From Gammaproteobacteria bacterium (GTDB lineage: Bacteria; Pseudomonadota; Gammaproteobacteria; Steroidobacterales; Steroidobacteraceae), in NCBI GenBank assembly GCA_010031985.1, contig RGYP01000006.1, forward strand, positions 1 to 22,860: a stretch of DNA of 22,860 bases, read 5' to 3'. The notes below the pieces were generated by a model, which was not told the origin of the DNA, did no database searches, and saw only the letters and a program-made list of their open reading frames with translations. Each line of letters starts with the position of its first letter. Position 1 is the stretch's first letter. This document shows, piece after piece, positions 15,524-22,860 of this stretch. The translations under genes were made by a program, and so were the position numbers.

Positions 15524-16329
15524 TCACGCTGGACGACTGTCGGTCGGCGCAAGGTCCGCCCCGAGCCGCGCCCCGGATAAACCCGGCCGTTCGCACCAGG
15601 ATATGCATAGCCGTTGATAAGCACGCGACGCGGAATGTCCGACTCATTCGCCATGCTGCCGTGTATGGCATACGGGCCAAAGAATAAAACGGTCCCGGCG
15701 GGGCCCGTGATCGTCACTGCCTGCGACTCATCAAAAGGTGCAGGCTTGTCGGTACGACCCATCGGCGTGTTGTAGTCATAGGAATCGGCGGACAAGCGCA
15801 ACGTGTCGCCGCCACGGACCGCGCTGCGCGGGATGAACTTCAGCGGCCCGTTGGCCTCAGTCATGTCATCGATCAGCATGATGGTCTGCACGTAGGAGCC
15901 GCGACCGTTGAGATCCTGCCAAGTCCCCGGACCCTTGTCGCGGTGCTGTACGTCCTGGTGCCAGTCGAAGGAGACGCCATCGCGCGGCATCTTGAAGTGC
16001 GCCTGGCAAAGCAGTTGCTCGCAATGATCGCTGCCGAGAAGATCGAGCGCGGGCTCGATCAAACGCGGATCGGCACTGAGCGCGAGCAGGTCGGGCTCTG
16101 CACCGCCGGCCCACACGACCCGCTTCACGATGACCTCGCCTTTCGGCGGGGCCTCGAGCACGAAATAGGCGCCGTCATGGTCCTGGGTGGTGCGCAAGCC
16201 TTGAGCAGCGCCATACAGACGCTCGAAGGCCGTCCGCGCCGTACGCATTTCGTCGAGGCTGAATAGCCCCTCGACTACCGTCCAACCCTGATCGAAGAAC
16301 TCGGCCGCCTGTACATCCGAAAATCTCAT
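15520..16329 (-). CDS. Phytanoyl-CoA dioxygenase (PhyH) family Fe(II)/2-oxoglutarate enzyme
   Basis: A 269-residue dioxygenase. Metal ligands are H124-x-D126 in DWHQDVQHRD and H223 in YAIHGSMANES, and R234/R235 in IPRRVLINGY should bind 2-oxoglutarate. VQTIMLIDDMTEANGPLKFIP (starting near 147) is the typical PhyH core. PhyH relatives hydroxylate very varied small molecules, so phytanoyl-CoA itself is not implied. The frame is open upstream to 16497. The ATG at 16327-16329 is chosen because MRFSDVQAAEFFDQGWTVVEG is the usual PhyH N-terminus and the upstream part reads as low-quality coding. It is the first gene of the five-gene minus-strand operon and is divergent from the NagX-like gene. Its stop overlaps the TTG of the symporter. 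Confidence 0.88.
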   Translation of the reverse strand: MRFSDVQAAEFFDQGWTVVEGLFSLDEMRTARTAFERLYGAAQGLRTTQDHDGAYFVLEAPPKGEVIVKRVVWAGGAEPDLLALSADPRLIEPALDLLGSDHCEQLLCQAHFKMPRDGVSFDWHQDVQHRDKGPGTWQDLNGRGSYVQTIMLIDDMTEANGPLKFIPRSAVRGGDTLRLSADSYDYNTPMGRTDKPAPFDESQAVTITGPAGTVLFFGPYAIHGSMANESDIPRRVLINGYAYPGANGRVYPGRGSGRTLRRPTVVQRD

Positions 16330-16411
16330 CGCCCACACTTTAGCCGATCTGCAAGAAAGGCGGCGGGTCGACGAACGGACCGCATGCTGCCAATATCGTT
16401 CGGGCCTTTGG
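16330..16411. promoter_or_regulatory. Divergent promoter region between the dioxygenase operon and the NagX-like gene
   Basis: This 82-base gap lies between two divergent start codons, so it must contain both promoters and probably a shared control site. By eye I see no strong -35/-10 pair or long palindrome. Shared control of the two units is inference from geometry only. Confidence 0.35.
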
Positions 16412-17587
16412 ATGCCGGCCCACGCAATGACCGATCGCAACCGAACTTTGGATGTGTTCCGCGGCGCGACCGTCGCCCTGATGATCCTGGTGAACAATCC
16501 CGGCTCATGGGCGAGCCTCTATCCGCCACTGGCCCATGCGAGCTGGCATGGCTGGACGCTCACCGATCTGGTCTTTCCATTCTTTTTGTTCGCGGTTGGC
16601 AATGCCCTTGCGTTGACCCCGGCACGCACCGCAGACAGCGCTAAGTTTTGGTCCCGCTGGGTACGACGCACGCTGCTCATTTTCGGCATCGGGTTGTTGC
16701 TCAATGCCTGGCCCTTCGTCAAATGGGGAGCGGACGGCAGCTTGCAGCTCAAGGACTTCGACATGCTGCGCATCATGGGCGTTTTACAACGGATCGCGCT
16801 CTGCTGGGCTTGTGCTGCACTGATCGTGCGCAGCGGTGGTGTCCGTGCAGCGCTCCTTTGCAGTGCTTTGTTGCTGGCGGGATATTGGTGGGCATGCGTT
16901 GCTTTTGCCAACGGCGCCGACCCTTATTCGATCGACGGTTTCTTTGGTACCACCTTGGACAGAGCGCTGCTCGGCGAATCTCACCTCTACCGCGGCGAGG
17001 GCGTACCCTTCGACCCCGAGGGACTGGCCAGCACCGCTCCAGCAATCGCCCAAGTGCTGCTGGGCTATGCGGTCGGCCACTTTTTATTGCAACGCCGCGA
17101 CACGAGAGCTCTGGTTCGCGATCTGCTGCTGATTGCAGTCGCTGCAAGCCTGATCGGTTCGCTCGCACACGAGCTGATACCAATCAACAAAAAACTCTGG
17201 ACATCGAGCTACGTATTGCTGACGACGGGACTGGCTACGATGTCGATCGCTGTCCTGCTGCAGTGCATCGACCGATGGCGGTGGCAAAATCCGTTGACCG
17301 AACCCCTGCTGCGGGGCTGCGAAGCGTTTGGCCGAAATGCCCTGATGATCTTTGCGCTCAGCGGACTCGTACCACGAACCCTCGCCCTGATCCGCTTTGA
17401 AAAGGGCACCGACCCTGCGGGCGCGCCGCAATACGTGACGCTACTGTCACGACTGCACGAAGAATTCTTTGCTCCGTTGTCGGCAGATCCCAGACTTGGG
17501 TCTTTTCTATTCGCAGTTGCAACGCTGCTGGTGTATTGGCTCGTGGCAGAATGGCTGCACCGACGCCGCTGGTACTTCAAGGCCTGA
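16412..17587 (+). CDS. NagX/HGSNAT-like membrane acyltransferase (DUF5009-type)
   Basis: A 391-residue inner-membrane protein with about 10 hydrophobic segments. The N-terminus (LDVFRGATVALMILVNNPGSW) and the second segment (HASWHGWTLTDLVFPFFLFAVGN) match the heparan-alpha-glucosaminide N-acetyltransferase family and bacterial NagX. H42 in AHASWHG aligns with the active-site histidine of human HGSNAT (KHASWNG), so transmembrane acetyl transfer to an amino sugar is plausible. NagX occurs in N-acetylglucosamine utilisation loci. Two starts are possible: ATG at 16412 or ATG at 16427 (MTDRNRTLDVFRG); the latter fits family N-termini better, and neither has a strong ribosome-binding site. The DUF1343 gene begins 8 bases after its stop, so the pair is an operon. 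Confidence 0.85.
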   Translation: MPAHAMTDRNRTLDVFRGATVALMILVNNPGSWASLYPPLAHASWHGWTLTDLVFPFFLFAVGNALALTPARTADSAKFWSRWVRRTLLIFGIGLLLNAWPFVKWGADGSLQLKDFDMLRIMGVLQRIALCWACAALIVRSGGVRAALLCSALLLAGYWWACVAFANGADPYSIDGFFGTTLDRALLGESHLYRGEGVPFDPEGLASTAPAIAQVLLGYAVGHFLLQRRDTRALVRDLLLIAVAASLIGSLAHELIPINKKLWTSSYVLLTTGLATMSIAVLLQCIDRWRWQNPLTEPLLRGCEAFGRNALMIFALSGLVPRTLALIRFEKGTDPAGAPQYVTLLSRLHEEFFAPLSADPRLGSFLFAVATLLVYWLVAEWLHRRRWYFKA

Positions 17588-17595
17588 TTTCGCAA

Positions 17596-18840
17596 ATGAA
17601 ACGCCGCTCGCAACTCATGGCGACCTTTTTGGGGGTCTGGTCCCTGCTGACGTCTCACGCGGCTTTATCGGCGGAACCGCACAAGGTGGAGCTCGGCATC
17701 GATGTCTTGCTGGGGCCCGACAGCCCCTATCTCGAACTCGTGGCCGGCAAACGCGTCGGCCTGATCACCAACCCCTCCGGCGTCGATGGCAATCTCGTGC
17801 CCACGGTCGACCGACTCGCCGCTGACCCACGGTTATCTTTGGTCAGGCTGTTTGGTCCCGAGCACGGCATCCGGGGTGAGGTTCCCGCCGGCGAGACCGT
17901 TGCCGATGGACGTGACCCGAAGACCGGCGTCGCCGTGGTCAGCCTGTACGGCAAAGAGAAACGCCCCTCGAAGACGGCGCTGGCCGACGTCCAGGTGATT
18001 CTTTTCGACATCCAGGACGTCGGTTCTCGAACCTACACCTACATCTCGACCTTGGGCGAAGCGCTGCACGCCTGCGCCGCGACGCACGTTCCGCTCGTCG
18101 TGCTCGATCGACCGAACCCTCTCGGCGGACTGAACTTTGAGGGCATGCTCGTCGAGGAGCGCTTCCGCAGTTTCATAGGCTGGGGTCCGGTACCCGTCAC
18201 CCATGGCATGACGCTCGGCGAAGTAGGTCGCTACTTCAATGACCAACTGGGTATCGGCTGCGATCTGCGCGTGGTACCGATGCGCGGCTGGCGACGCACG
18301 ATGAGCTGGGAGGACACGGGTCTCATCTGGAGCATCACCTCGCCGCACGTTCCGTCGGCGACCCAGGCCTATCTGTACACCACCACAGGCATGGTGGCCG
18401 CGACGGTCAAAGACATCAACGAGGGTGTCGGTTCGACGATGCCGTTTGAAATCGTTGGGGGGACGTTCCTCGAGGCTACCCGGCTCGAAGAGGCACTACA
18501 GGCCTTGCAGCTTCCGGGTGTCCTGTTTCAGGCGATCCACTACAAGCCGTTTTATGGCAGGTATCGCGATACGCCGATGCAGGGCGTCCGCCTGCGCATC
18601 ACCAACCCGTCGAACTACCGACCGCTACGCACGGCGGTGGCGATACTCGCGACACTACGCAAGCTATATCCGGAACGCATCGCGTTTCGCGACGATCGAG
18701 CCCTCGGTACGCACTGGGGCGACCTGAACCTGCGACGACAGCTCGAAGCCGGCATGGACAGCGCAGAAATAGCGAACTCGTGGCATGAAGCGACCCAAGA
18801 TTTCGCTACTGCACGGCAGCGCGCGCTGCTTTACGACTAG
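17596..18840 (+). CDS. Exported DUF1343 protein (NamZ-family, exo-N-acetylmuramidase-like)
   Basis: A 414-residue protein starting at ATG 17596. A signal peptide covers about residues 1-26 (basic MKRR, hydrophobic ATFLGVWSLLTS, cleavage after ALSA). The frame extends upstream to 17536 inside the previous gene, but this start gives the signal peptide and an 8-base gap. Family blocks: GLITNPSGVD (55-64), LFGPEHGIRGE (85-95), SLYG (116-119), FDIQDVGSRTYTYI (137-150), LDRPNPLGG (170-178) and PVPVTHGMTLGE (198-209). Characterised members (GH171, NamZ of Bacillus and Tannerella) release N-acetylmuramic acid from peptidoglycan ends. The segment normally reading like LEGTNxSxGRGT is here AATVKDINEGVGST (about 268-281), so the substrate may differ. 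Periplasmic action beside a NagX-like acetyltransferase suggests cell-wall amino-sugar turnover. Confidence 0.87.
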   Translation: MKRRSQLMATFLGVWSLLTSHAALSAEPHKVELGIDVLLGPDSPYLELVAGKRVGLITNPSGVDGNLVPTVDRLAADPRLSLVRLFGPEHGIRGEVPAGETVADGRDPKTGVAVVSLYGKEKRPSKTALADVQVILFDIQDVGSRTYTYISTLGEALHACAATHVPLVVLDRPNPLGGLNFEGMLVEERFRSFIGWGPVPVTHGMTLGEVGRYFNDQLGIGCDLRVVPMRGWRRTMSWEDTGLIWSITSPHVPSATQAYLYTTTGMVAATVKDINEGVGSTMPFEIVGGTFLEATRLEEALQALQLPGVLFQAIHYKPFYGRYRDTPMQGVRLRITNPSNYRPLRTAVAILATLRKLYPERIAFRDDRALGTHWGDLNLRRQLEAGMDSAEIANSWHEATQDFATARQRALLYD

Positions 18841-18863
18841 CGCCTCGCGCGGCTTGGCTTCTC

Positions 18864-20279
18864 TCAGCTCTTCAGGGCCACTAGCACCTCGTCGAGCATT
18901 TTCTTTGCATCGCCGAAGAGCATGCGATTGTTGTCCTTGAAGAACAGCGGGTTGTCGACGCCGGCATAGCCAGAGGCCATCGAGCGCTTCATCACGATCG
19001 AGGCTTTCGACTTCCAGACCTGCAACACGGGCATGCCGGCGATCGGGCTCGTCGGGTCGTCTTCGGCTGCCGGGTTCACGATGTCGTTGGCGCCGATCAC
19101 GATCGAAACGTCCGTGTCCGGAAAGTCGTCGTTGATCTCGTCCATCTCGAGCACGATGTCGTACGGGACCTTGGCTTCGGCAAGCAGCACGTTCATGTGC
19201 CCGGGCATGCGGCCCGCGACCGGATGAATGGCAAAGCGCACGTTCACGCCTTTTTCGCGCAGCAACTTGGTGATTTCGTAGACCGTGTGCTGCGCCTGCG
19301 CGACGGCCATGCCGTAACCCGGAACGATGACGACGTTCTTCGACGATCGCAGCATCTCTGCCGTTTCGCTGGCGCTCACGGAGGTCACCTCACCCGCCGG
19401 CTGCGCACCGCCCGTTGCCGCCGGTGTGGTACCGCCACCGGTGCCGAAACCACCGGCGATGACGCTCACGAAATTGCGATTCATGGCGCGGCACATGATG
19501 TACGAGAGGATGGCGCCCGATGAACCGACGAGCGCACCGGTGACGATCAGCAGATCATTGGCCAGCATGAAGCCCGTGGCTGCGGCGGCCCAACCCGAGT
19601 AGCTGTTGAGCATCGACACCACGACCGGCATGTCGGCACCACCGATGGCGACCACCATGTGTATGCCGAAGAGCAGCGCGATCACCGTCATGACGAGCAG
19701 CGGCGTCATTCCCGCCTCGATGCTCGGCGCTGCGACGAACTGCACGCCGAACCAGATCACCACCAGCAAGGCCGATAGATTGAGCCAGTGCCGCGCCGGC
19801 AACAGCAGCGGTTTGCCACTGATCTTGCCGGAGAGCTTGCCGAACGCGATGACGGATCCCGAGAAAGTCACCGCACCGATGAGGATGCCGATGTAGATCT
19901 CGACTTCGTGTATCGCTTTTTCGGCACCCTCGTAAGCGATCGAGGTATCGACGTAACTGGCGAAGCCGACGAAGCAGGCCGCCAGACCCACGAGGCTATG
20001 CATCAACGCGACGAGCTCGGGCATCTGCGTCATTTGCACGGTACGCGCCGCGTACAGACCGATGGCACCACCGACGGCCAAGGCGCCGACGATCCACGGC
20101 AACCCCGCGCCCAGATCGACCCGCGGGCCGAGCACGGTGGCGAGAACCGCGAGTGTCATACCCACGATGCCATAGAGATTGCCGCGACGCGAAGTCTCGG
20201 GATTCGACAGTCCGCCGAGGCTCATGATGAACAGAATGGCGGCGCCGAGATAAGCAACGGTTGCGAGATTTTCTGACAT
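18864..20279 (-). CDS. pntB: NAD(P) transhydrogenase subunit beta
   Basis: A 471-residue inner-membrane subunit of the proton-translocating transhydrogenase, which drives NADPH formation from NADH and NADP+ using the proton gradient. About nine hydrophobic segments fill residues 1-265. A Gly/Thr/Ala-rich linker follows (GGFGTGGGTTPAATGGAQ), then the NADP(H)-binding domain III: VPGYGMAVAQAQH (about 313-325), HPVAGRMPGHMNVLLAEA, EINDDFPDTDVSIVIGANDIVNPAA and the C-terminal YAGVDNPLFFKDNNRMLFGDAKK. All family landmarks are intact. The ATG lies 12 bases after the pntA stop. Its stop faces the DUF1343 stop across 23 bases, with no terminator visible. Confidence 0.97.
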   Translation of the reverse strand: MSENLATVAYLGAAILFIMSLGGLSNPETSRRGNLYGIVGMTLAVLATVLGPRVDLGAGLPWIVGALAVGGAIGLYAARTVQMTQMPELVALMHSLVGLAACFVGFASYVDTSIAYEGAEKAIHEVEIYIGILIGAVTFSGSVIAFGKLSGKISGKPLLLPARHWLNLSALLVVIWFGVQFVAAPSIEAGMTPLLVMTVIALLFGIHMVVAIGGADMPVVVSMLNSYSGWAAAATGFMLANDLLIVTGALVGSSGAILSYIMCRAMNRNFVSVIAGGFGTGGGTTPAATGGAQPAGEVTSVSASETAEMLRSSKNVVIVPGYGMAVAQAQHTVYEITKLLREKGVNVRFAIHPVAGRMPGHMNVLLAEAKVPYDIVLEMDEINDDFPDTDVSIVIGANDIVNPAAEDDPTSPIAGMPVLQVWKSKASIVMKRSMASGYAGVDNPLFFKDNNRMLFGDAKKMLDEVLVALKS

Positions 20280-20291
20280 GACGGCGGCCTC

Positions 20292-21890
20292 TTACTTGCG
20301 GAACATCGCGAGCATGCGACGAGTCACGGCGAAGCCGCCGAACATGTTGATGGCCGTCAGCGCGAGCGCCGCCACGGCAAGACCCAGAATCAGCGCATCG
20401 GGTCGATCGGTCGCGCCTTCTCTGAGAGGCGGCGCGACCTGCACGAGGGCGCCGACCGCGATGATGCTGGATATGGCATTGGTCACGCTCATCAACGGCG
20501 TGTGCAGCGAGGGCGTGACGTTCCAGATCACCATGTAGCCGATGAAACAGGCCAGCACGAAGACCGTGAAATGCCCGAGGAAGGAGGCAGGGGCATAAGC
20601 ACCGACCAACCAGAAGAGCACAGCGCCCACCGCGAAAACACCGGCAAGCGTTTTGCCCGACATGGGCTCACCGCCGGCGCCATGACCGTGAGATGATTTC
20701 TTTGCTGGCGCAGGCGCTGCGGAAGCGGCGGGCTTCGCCTGTGGCGGTGCGGCCGAGAGCCGCGGGGGTGGCGGCGGCCAAGTCACCTCGCCCTCCTTGA
20801 TCACCGTCGCGCCGCGAATGGCCTCGTCTTCGAAGTTGACGTTGATGTTGCCATCTTTGGTCTTGCAGAGTTCTTCCGTGAGCCGCAGCAAATTGGTCGC
20901 GTACAGCGTCGACGCCTGCTTCGACAGCCGGCTCGGCAAATCGGTGTAGCCGATGATCGTGACGCCCTCTCGCACCACGACCTCGCCCGGTACCGTGAGC
21001 TCGCAGTTGCCGCCTTGCTCCGACGCCAGGTCGACAATCACGCTGCCCGGCCGCATCGAACGAACCATGTCCGCCGTGATCAGCTTCGGTGCCGGCTTGC
21101 CGGGAATCAGCGCCGTCGTGATGATGATGTCGACGTCCTTGGCCTGCTTCGCGAACACCTCGCGCTGCGCCCTCTGGAAACCTTCGCTCATGACCTTGGC
21201 GTAGCCGCCAACGCCGGTACCCTCTTCCTGATAATCGACCGGCACGAATTCGGCACCCATCGATTTCACCTGATCGCCGACTTCGGGGCGCGTGTCGTTG
21301 GCGCGAACGATCGCACCAAGTCCGACCGCGGCGCCGAGCGCCGCAAGGCCCGCCACGCCCGCACCGATCACGAATACTTTGGCCGGCGGAACCTTGCCCG
21401 CAGCGGTGATCTGTCCGGTGAAAAAACGCCCGAAGTGATGCGCCGCCTCGATGACAGCGCGATATCCCGCGATGTTGGCCATCGACGACAACGCGTCCAT
21501 TTTTTGAGCTCGCGAAATTCGCGGCACGCTGTCCATGGCGAGCACGGTCAAACGACGCTCGGCCATCTGCTTCATGAGTTCGGGGTTCTGCGCGGGCCAG
21601 ATGAAACTGATCAAGGTGGTGCCCGGTCGCATGGCCGCGACTTCCTGCGACGACGGTGCACGTACCTTGAAGACGATGTCGGACGTCGCCAGCAGCTCAC
21701 CCGCCCCGGCAGCAATTTTTGCGCCTGCGGAGATGAATGCCGAATCACTGAAATTCGCGGCATCTCCGGCACCGGATTCGATGCATACGCCGAAGCCGAG
21801 CTTGATCAGCTTTTCGACCACTTCCGGTGCCGCGGCCACGCGCTTTTCACCGGCAAAAGTTTCCCGCAGGACACCTATCGTCAGGGGCAT
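20292..21890 (-). CDS. pntA: NAD(P) transhydrogenase subunit alpha
   Basis: A 532-residue subunit. The N-terminal NAD(H)-binding domain I (about 1-385) resembles alanine dehydrogenase: GVLRETFAGEKRVAAAPEVV (starting at residue 6), KVFVIGAGVAGLAALGAA (about 170-187), RPEVGDQVKSMGAEFV. A Pro/Ala-rich linker at about 393-430 includes PPPPPRLSAAPPQAKP and a His/Gly patch (SSHGHGAGG). Four membrane helices at about 435-530 complete the E. coli-type fused alpha chain, rather than the split PntAA/PntAB form. ATG with GAGG about 6 bases upstream. It is co-transcribed with pntB and lies 111 bases after fadH on the same strand. Confidence 0.97.
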   Translation of the reverse strand: MPLTIGVLRETFAGEKRVAAAPEVVEKLIKLGFGVCIESGAGDAANFSDSAFISAGAKIAAGAGELLATSDIVFKVRAPSSQEVAAMRPGTTLISFIWPAQNPELMKQMAERRLTVLAMDSVPRISRAQKMDALSSMANIAGYRAVIEAAHHFGRFFTGQITAAGKVPPAKVFVIGAGVAGLAALGAAVGLGAIVRANDTRPEVGDQVKSMGAEFVPVDYQEEGTGVGGYAKVMSEGFQRAQREVFAKQAKDVDIIITTALIPGKPAPKLITADMVRSMRPGSVIVDLASEQGGNCELTVPGEVVVREGVTIIGYTDLPSRLSKQASTLYATNLLRLTEELCKTKDGNINVNFEDEAIRGATVIKEGEVTWPPPPPRLSAAPPQAKPAASAAPAPAKKSSHGHGAGGEPMSGKTLAGVFAVGAVLFWLVGAYAPASFLGHFTVFVLACFIGYMVIWNVTPSLHTPLMSVTNAISSIIAVGALVQVAPPLREGATDRPDALILGLAVAALALTAINMFGGFAVTRRMLAMFRK

Positions 21891-21912
21891 GTCGACCTCG
21901 TCAAACTGGCTG

Positions 21913-21959
21913 CGGGGCAGGACGTGCCCCGGAGCGCAAATGATACTCGAAAGCGCTCC
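21913..21959 (-). promoter_or_regulatory. Two adjacent inverted repeats upstream of pntA, one flanking a TATCAT -10-like box
   Basis: CGGGGCA (21913-21919) pairs with TGCCCCG (21925-21931) around a 5-base loop. Directly beside it, GGAGCGC (21931-21937) pairs with GCGCTCC (21953-21959) around a 15-base loop. Read on the minus strand, that loop contains TATCAT, a plausible -10 element; no good -35 box was found. This could be an operator around the pnt promoter or a 5' leader structure. The repeats are visible, the function is inference. Confidence 0.35.
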
Positions 21960-22001
21960 GTCGGCAGGCCGAGGGACGGCGCCTCGCCTGCGTGGTGGGC
22001 C

Positions 22002-22860
22002 CTAGAGCGTCAGCGCCAGCAAAGTCGCCTGACGGATCGCGCGCTTGGCATCGAGCTCGGCAGCGACGTCCGCACCCCCCACGAGGTGCACCGGAACTCC
22101 CGCCGTACGCAGTGGAGCCTCGAGATCTCTGCGGGGCTCCTGACCGGTACACAGCACGATGGTGTCGACGGCAAGGGTGCGTGGCCGCTCACCCTCGAGG
22201 ATGTGCAGACCCGCATCGTCGATATGCTGGTATTTGACGCCCGGCAGCATCTGGACACGCTTCATTTTGAGCGCCGCGCGGTGAATCCAGCCCGTCGTCT
22301 TGCCAAGGCCGGCGCCGGGGCGGCCCGCCTTGCGCTGCAACAAATACACCTCGCGAGCCGGTGGTTCGGGCATCGGAGTAGTCAAGCCGCCGCGTGCGAG
22401 TGCGGGGTCGGTCACACCCCACTCGCGTTTCCATGCGGGCAGATCGAGCGTCGTCGAGGACCCCTCGTGCACCAGAAACTCGGCGACGTCGAAGCCGATG
22501 CCGCCGGCACCCAGAATCGCGACTCGTGCACCGACGCTGCGTCGACCGGTCAGCACGTCGAGGTAGCTCATGACCGACGGATGTGATTGCCCGGAAATCT
22601 TTGGATCGCGGGGTGTCACCCCCGTGGCGACGATGACTTCGTCAAAGCCCGCCGTGATCAGATCTTCTGCCGAGGCCGAGCGACCAAGTTGCACGTGGAC
22701 GCCGGTTTCATGCAAACGCTCCGCGAAATAGCGCAGCGTTTCGTCGAATTCCTCTTTGCCCGGAATGCGCTTGGCGAGATTGAACTGGCCACCGATGCGC
22801 GTGTCGGCTTCGAACAGCGTGACCCGATGCCCACGCTCGGCGAGCGTGGTTGCCGCTGCA
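22002..22860 (-). CDS. fadH: 2,4-dienoyl-CoA reductase (NADPH), C-terminal part; runs off the window
   Basis: About 286 residues of the C-terminal flavin/pyridine-nucleotide half are visible, with no start: the frame is open to the right edge. The visible end begins TTLAERGHRVTLFEADTRIGGQFN, the FAD-domain pattern, followed by AKRIPGKEEFDETLRYF, EVIVATGVTPRDP, the second Rossmann motif GAGGIGFDVAEFLVHEG and CTGQEPRRDLEAPLRTAG, ending AAELDAKRAIRQATLLALTL. This matches the end of E. coli FadH (672 residues), an iron-sulfur flavoenzyme that reduces 2,4-dienoyl-CoA during beta-oxidation of unsaturated fatty acids, using NADPH. The N-terminal TIM-barrel half and the cluster cysteines lie outside the window. 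A related old-yellow-enzyme-type reductase is possible but less likely. NADPH-making pntAB follow on the same strand. Confidence 0.85.
   Translation of the reverse strand, partial: AAATTLAERGHRVTLFEADTRIGGQFNLAKRIPGKEEFDETLRYFAERLHETGVHVQLGRSASAEDLITAGFDEVIVATGVTPRDPKISGQSHPSVMSYLDVLTGRRSVGARVAILGAGGIGFDVAEFLVHEGSSTTLDLPAWKREWGVTDPALARGGLTTPMPEPPAREVYLLQRKAGRPGAGLGKTTGWIHRAALKMKRVQMLPGVKYQHIDDAGLHILEGERPRTLAVDTIVLCTGQEPRRDLEAPLRTAGVPVHLVGGADVAAELDAKRAIRQATLLALTL

Noticed and set aside
16330..16497. N-terminal 56-residue extension of the PhyH protein
   Set aside because: It would start at TTG inside the divergent NagX-like gene and has no family similarity; the ATG at 16329 gives the normal PhyH N-terminus.
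21015..22586. A 523-codon open frame on the plus strand
   Set aside because: It is antisense to pntA and fadH, whose protein families are unmistakable. The translation is rich in Arg, His and Gly with no domain, as expected for the opposite strand of GC-rich genes.
1..22860. CRISPR arrays, tRNA or rRNA genes, insertion sequences, prophage or toxin-antitoxin modules
   Set aside because: No regularly spaced repeats, cloverleaf-like sequences, transposases, integrases or paired small toxin genes were seen on either strand by reading.

Overview
The window is a stretch of ordinary-looking, GC-rich (about 60% in lines counted by hand) chromosome from a proteobacterium, most probably a gammaproteobacterium. 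The RpoD is of the E. coli type with the non-conserved insertion, the LysR regulator is a full-length CysB homologue, and PntAB, FadH and RraA have the gammaproteobacterial layout. A Steroidobacter/Nevskia/Xanthomonas-like lineage would fit, but that placement is only an inference. No rRNA, tRNA, CRISPR array, insertion sequence or phage gene was seen.

Left part (1-6679), housekeeping: rpoD (+), cysB (+) and a class II fructose-bisphosphate aldolase gene, fba (+), with its own sigma-70-like promoter and a strong intrinsic terminator. On the minus strand follow an NmrA-type oxidoreductase and a Mesh1-type small alarmone hydrolase, probably one transcript. Then come rraA (+) and a YdjA-like nitroreductase (-), whose ribosome-binding site lies inside a perfect hairpin.

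Middle part (6680-10005), accessory: a 931-residue PknB-type Ser/Thr kinase (-) with a membrane anchor and a long TPR-like C-terminal region. The C-terminal half of the gene and the next small gene are clearly AT-richer than the rest of the window. That small gene encodes a 73-residue protein with a signal peptide and a Pro/Arg/Ile-rich tail.

Right part: a GntR/UTRA regulator (-) divergent from glpK (+). A tightly packed minus-strand operon of five genes follows (16329 down to 12366): a PhyH-type dioxygenase, a sodium:solute symporter, a 78-residue helical protein, a P4H-type dioxygenase and a DUF6065-like protein. Stop/start overlaps join PhyH to the symporter and the symporter to the small protein. 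Divergent from this operon are a NagX/HGSNAT-like membrane acetyltransferase and an exported DUF1343 (NamZ-family) protein. This whole block (12366-18840) is the best candidate for an undescribed pathway: two Fe(II)/2-oxoglutarate dioxygenases, a transporter and cell-wall amino-sugar functions.

Right end: pntA-pntB, the proton-translocating transhydrogenase (-), just downstream of the C-terminal part of fadH (NADPH-dependent 2,4-dienoyl-CoA reductase, -), which runs off the window edge.
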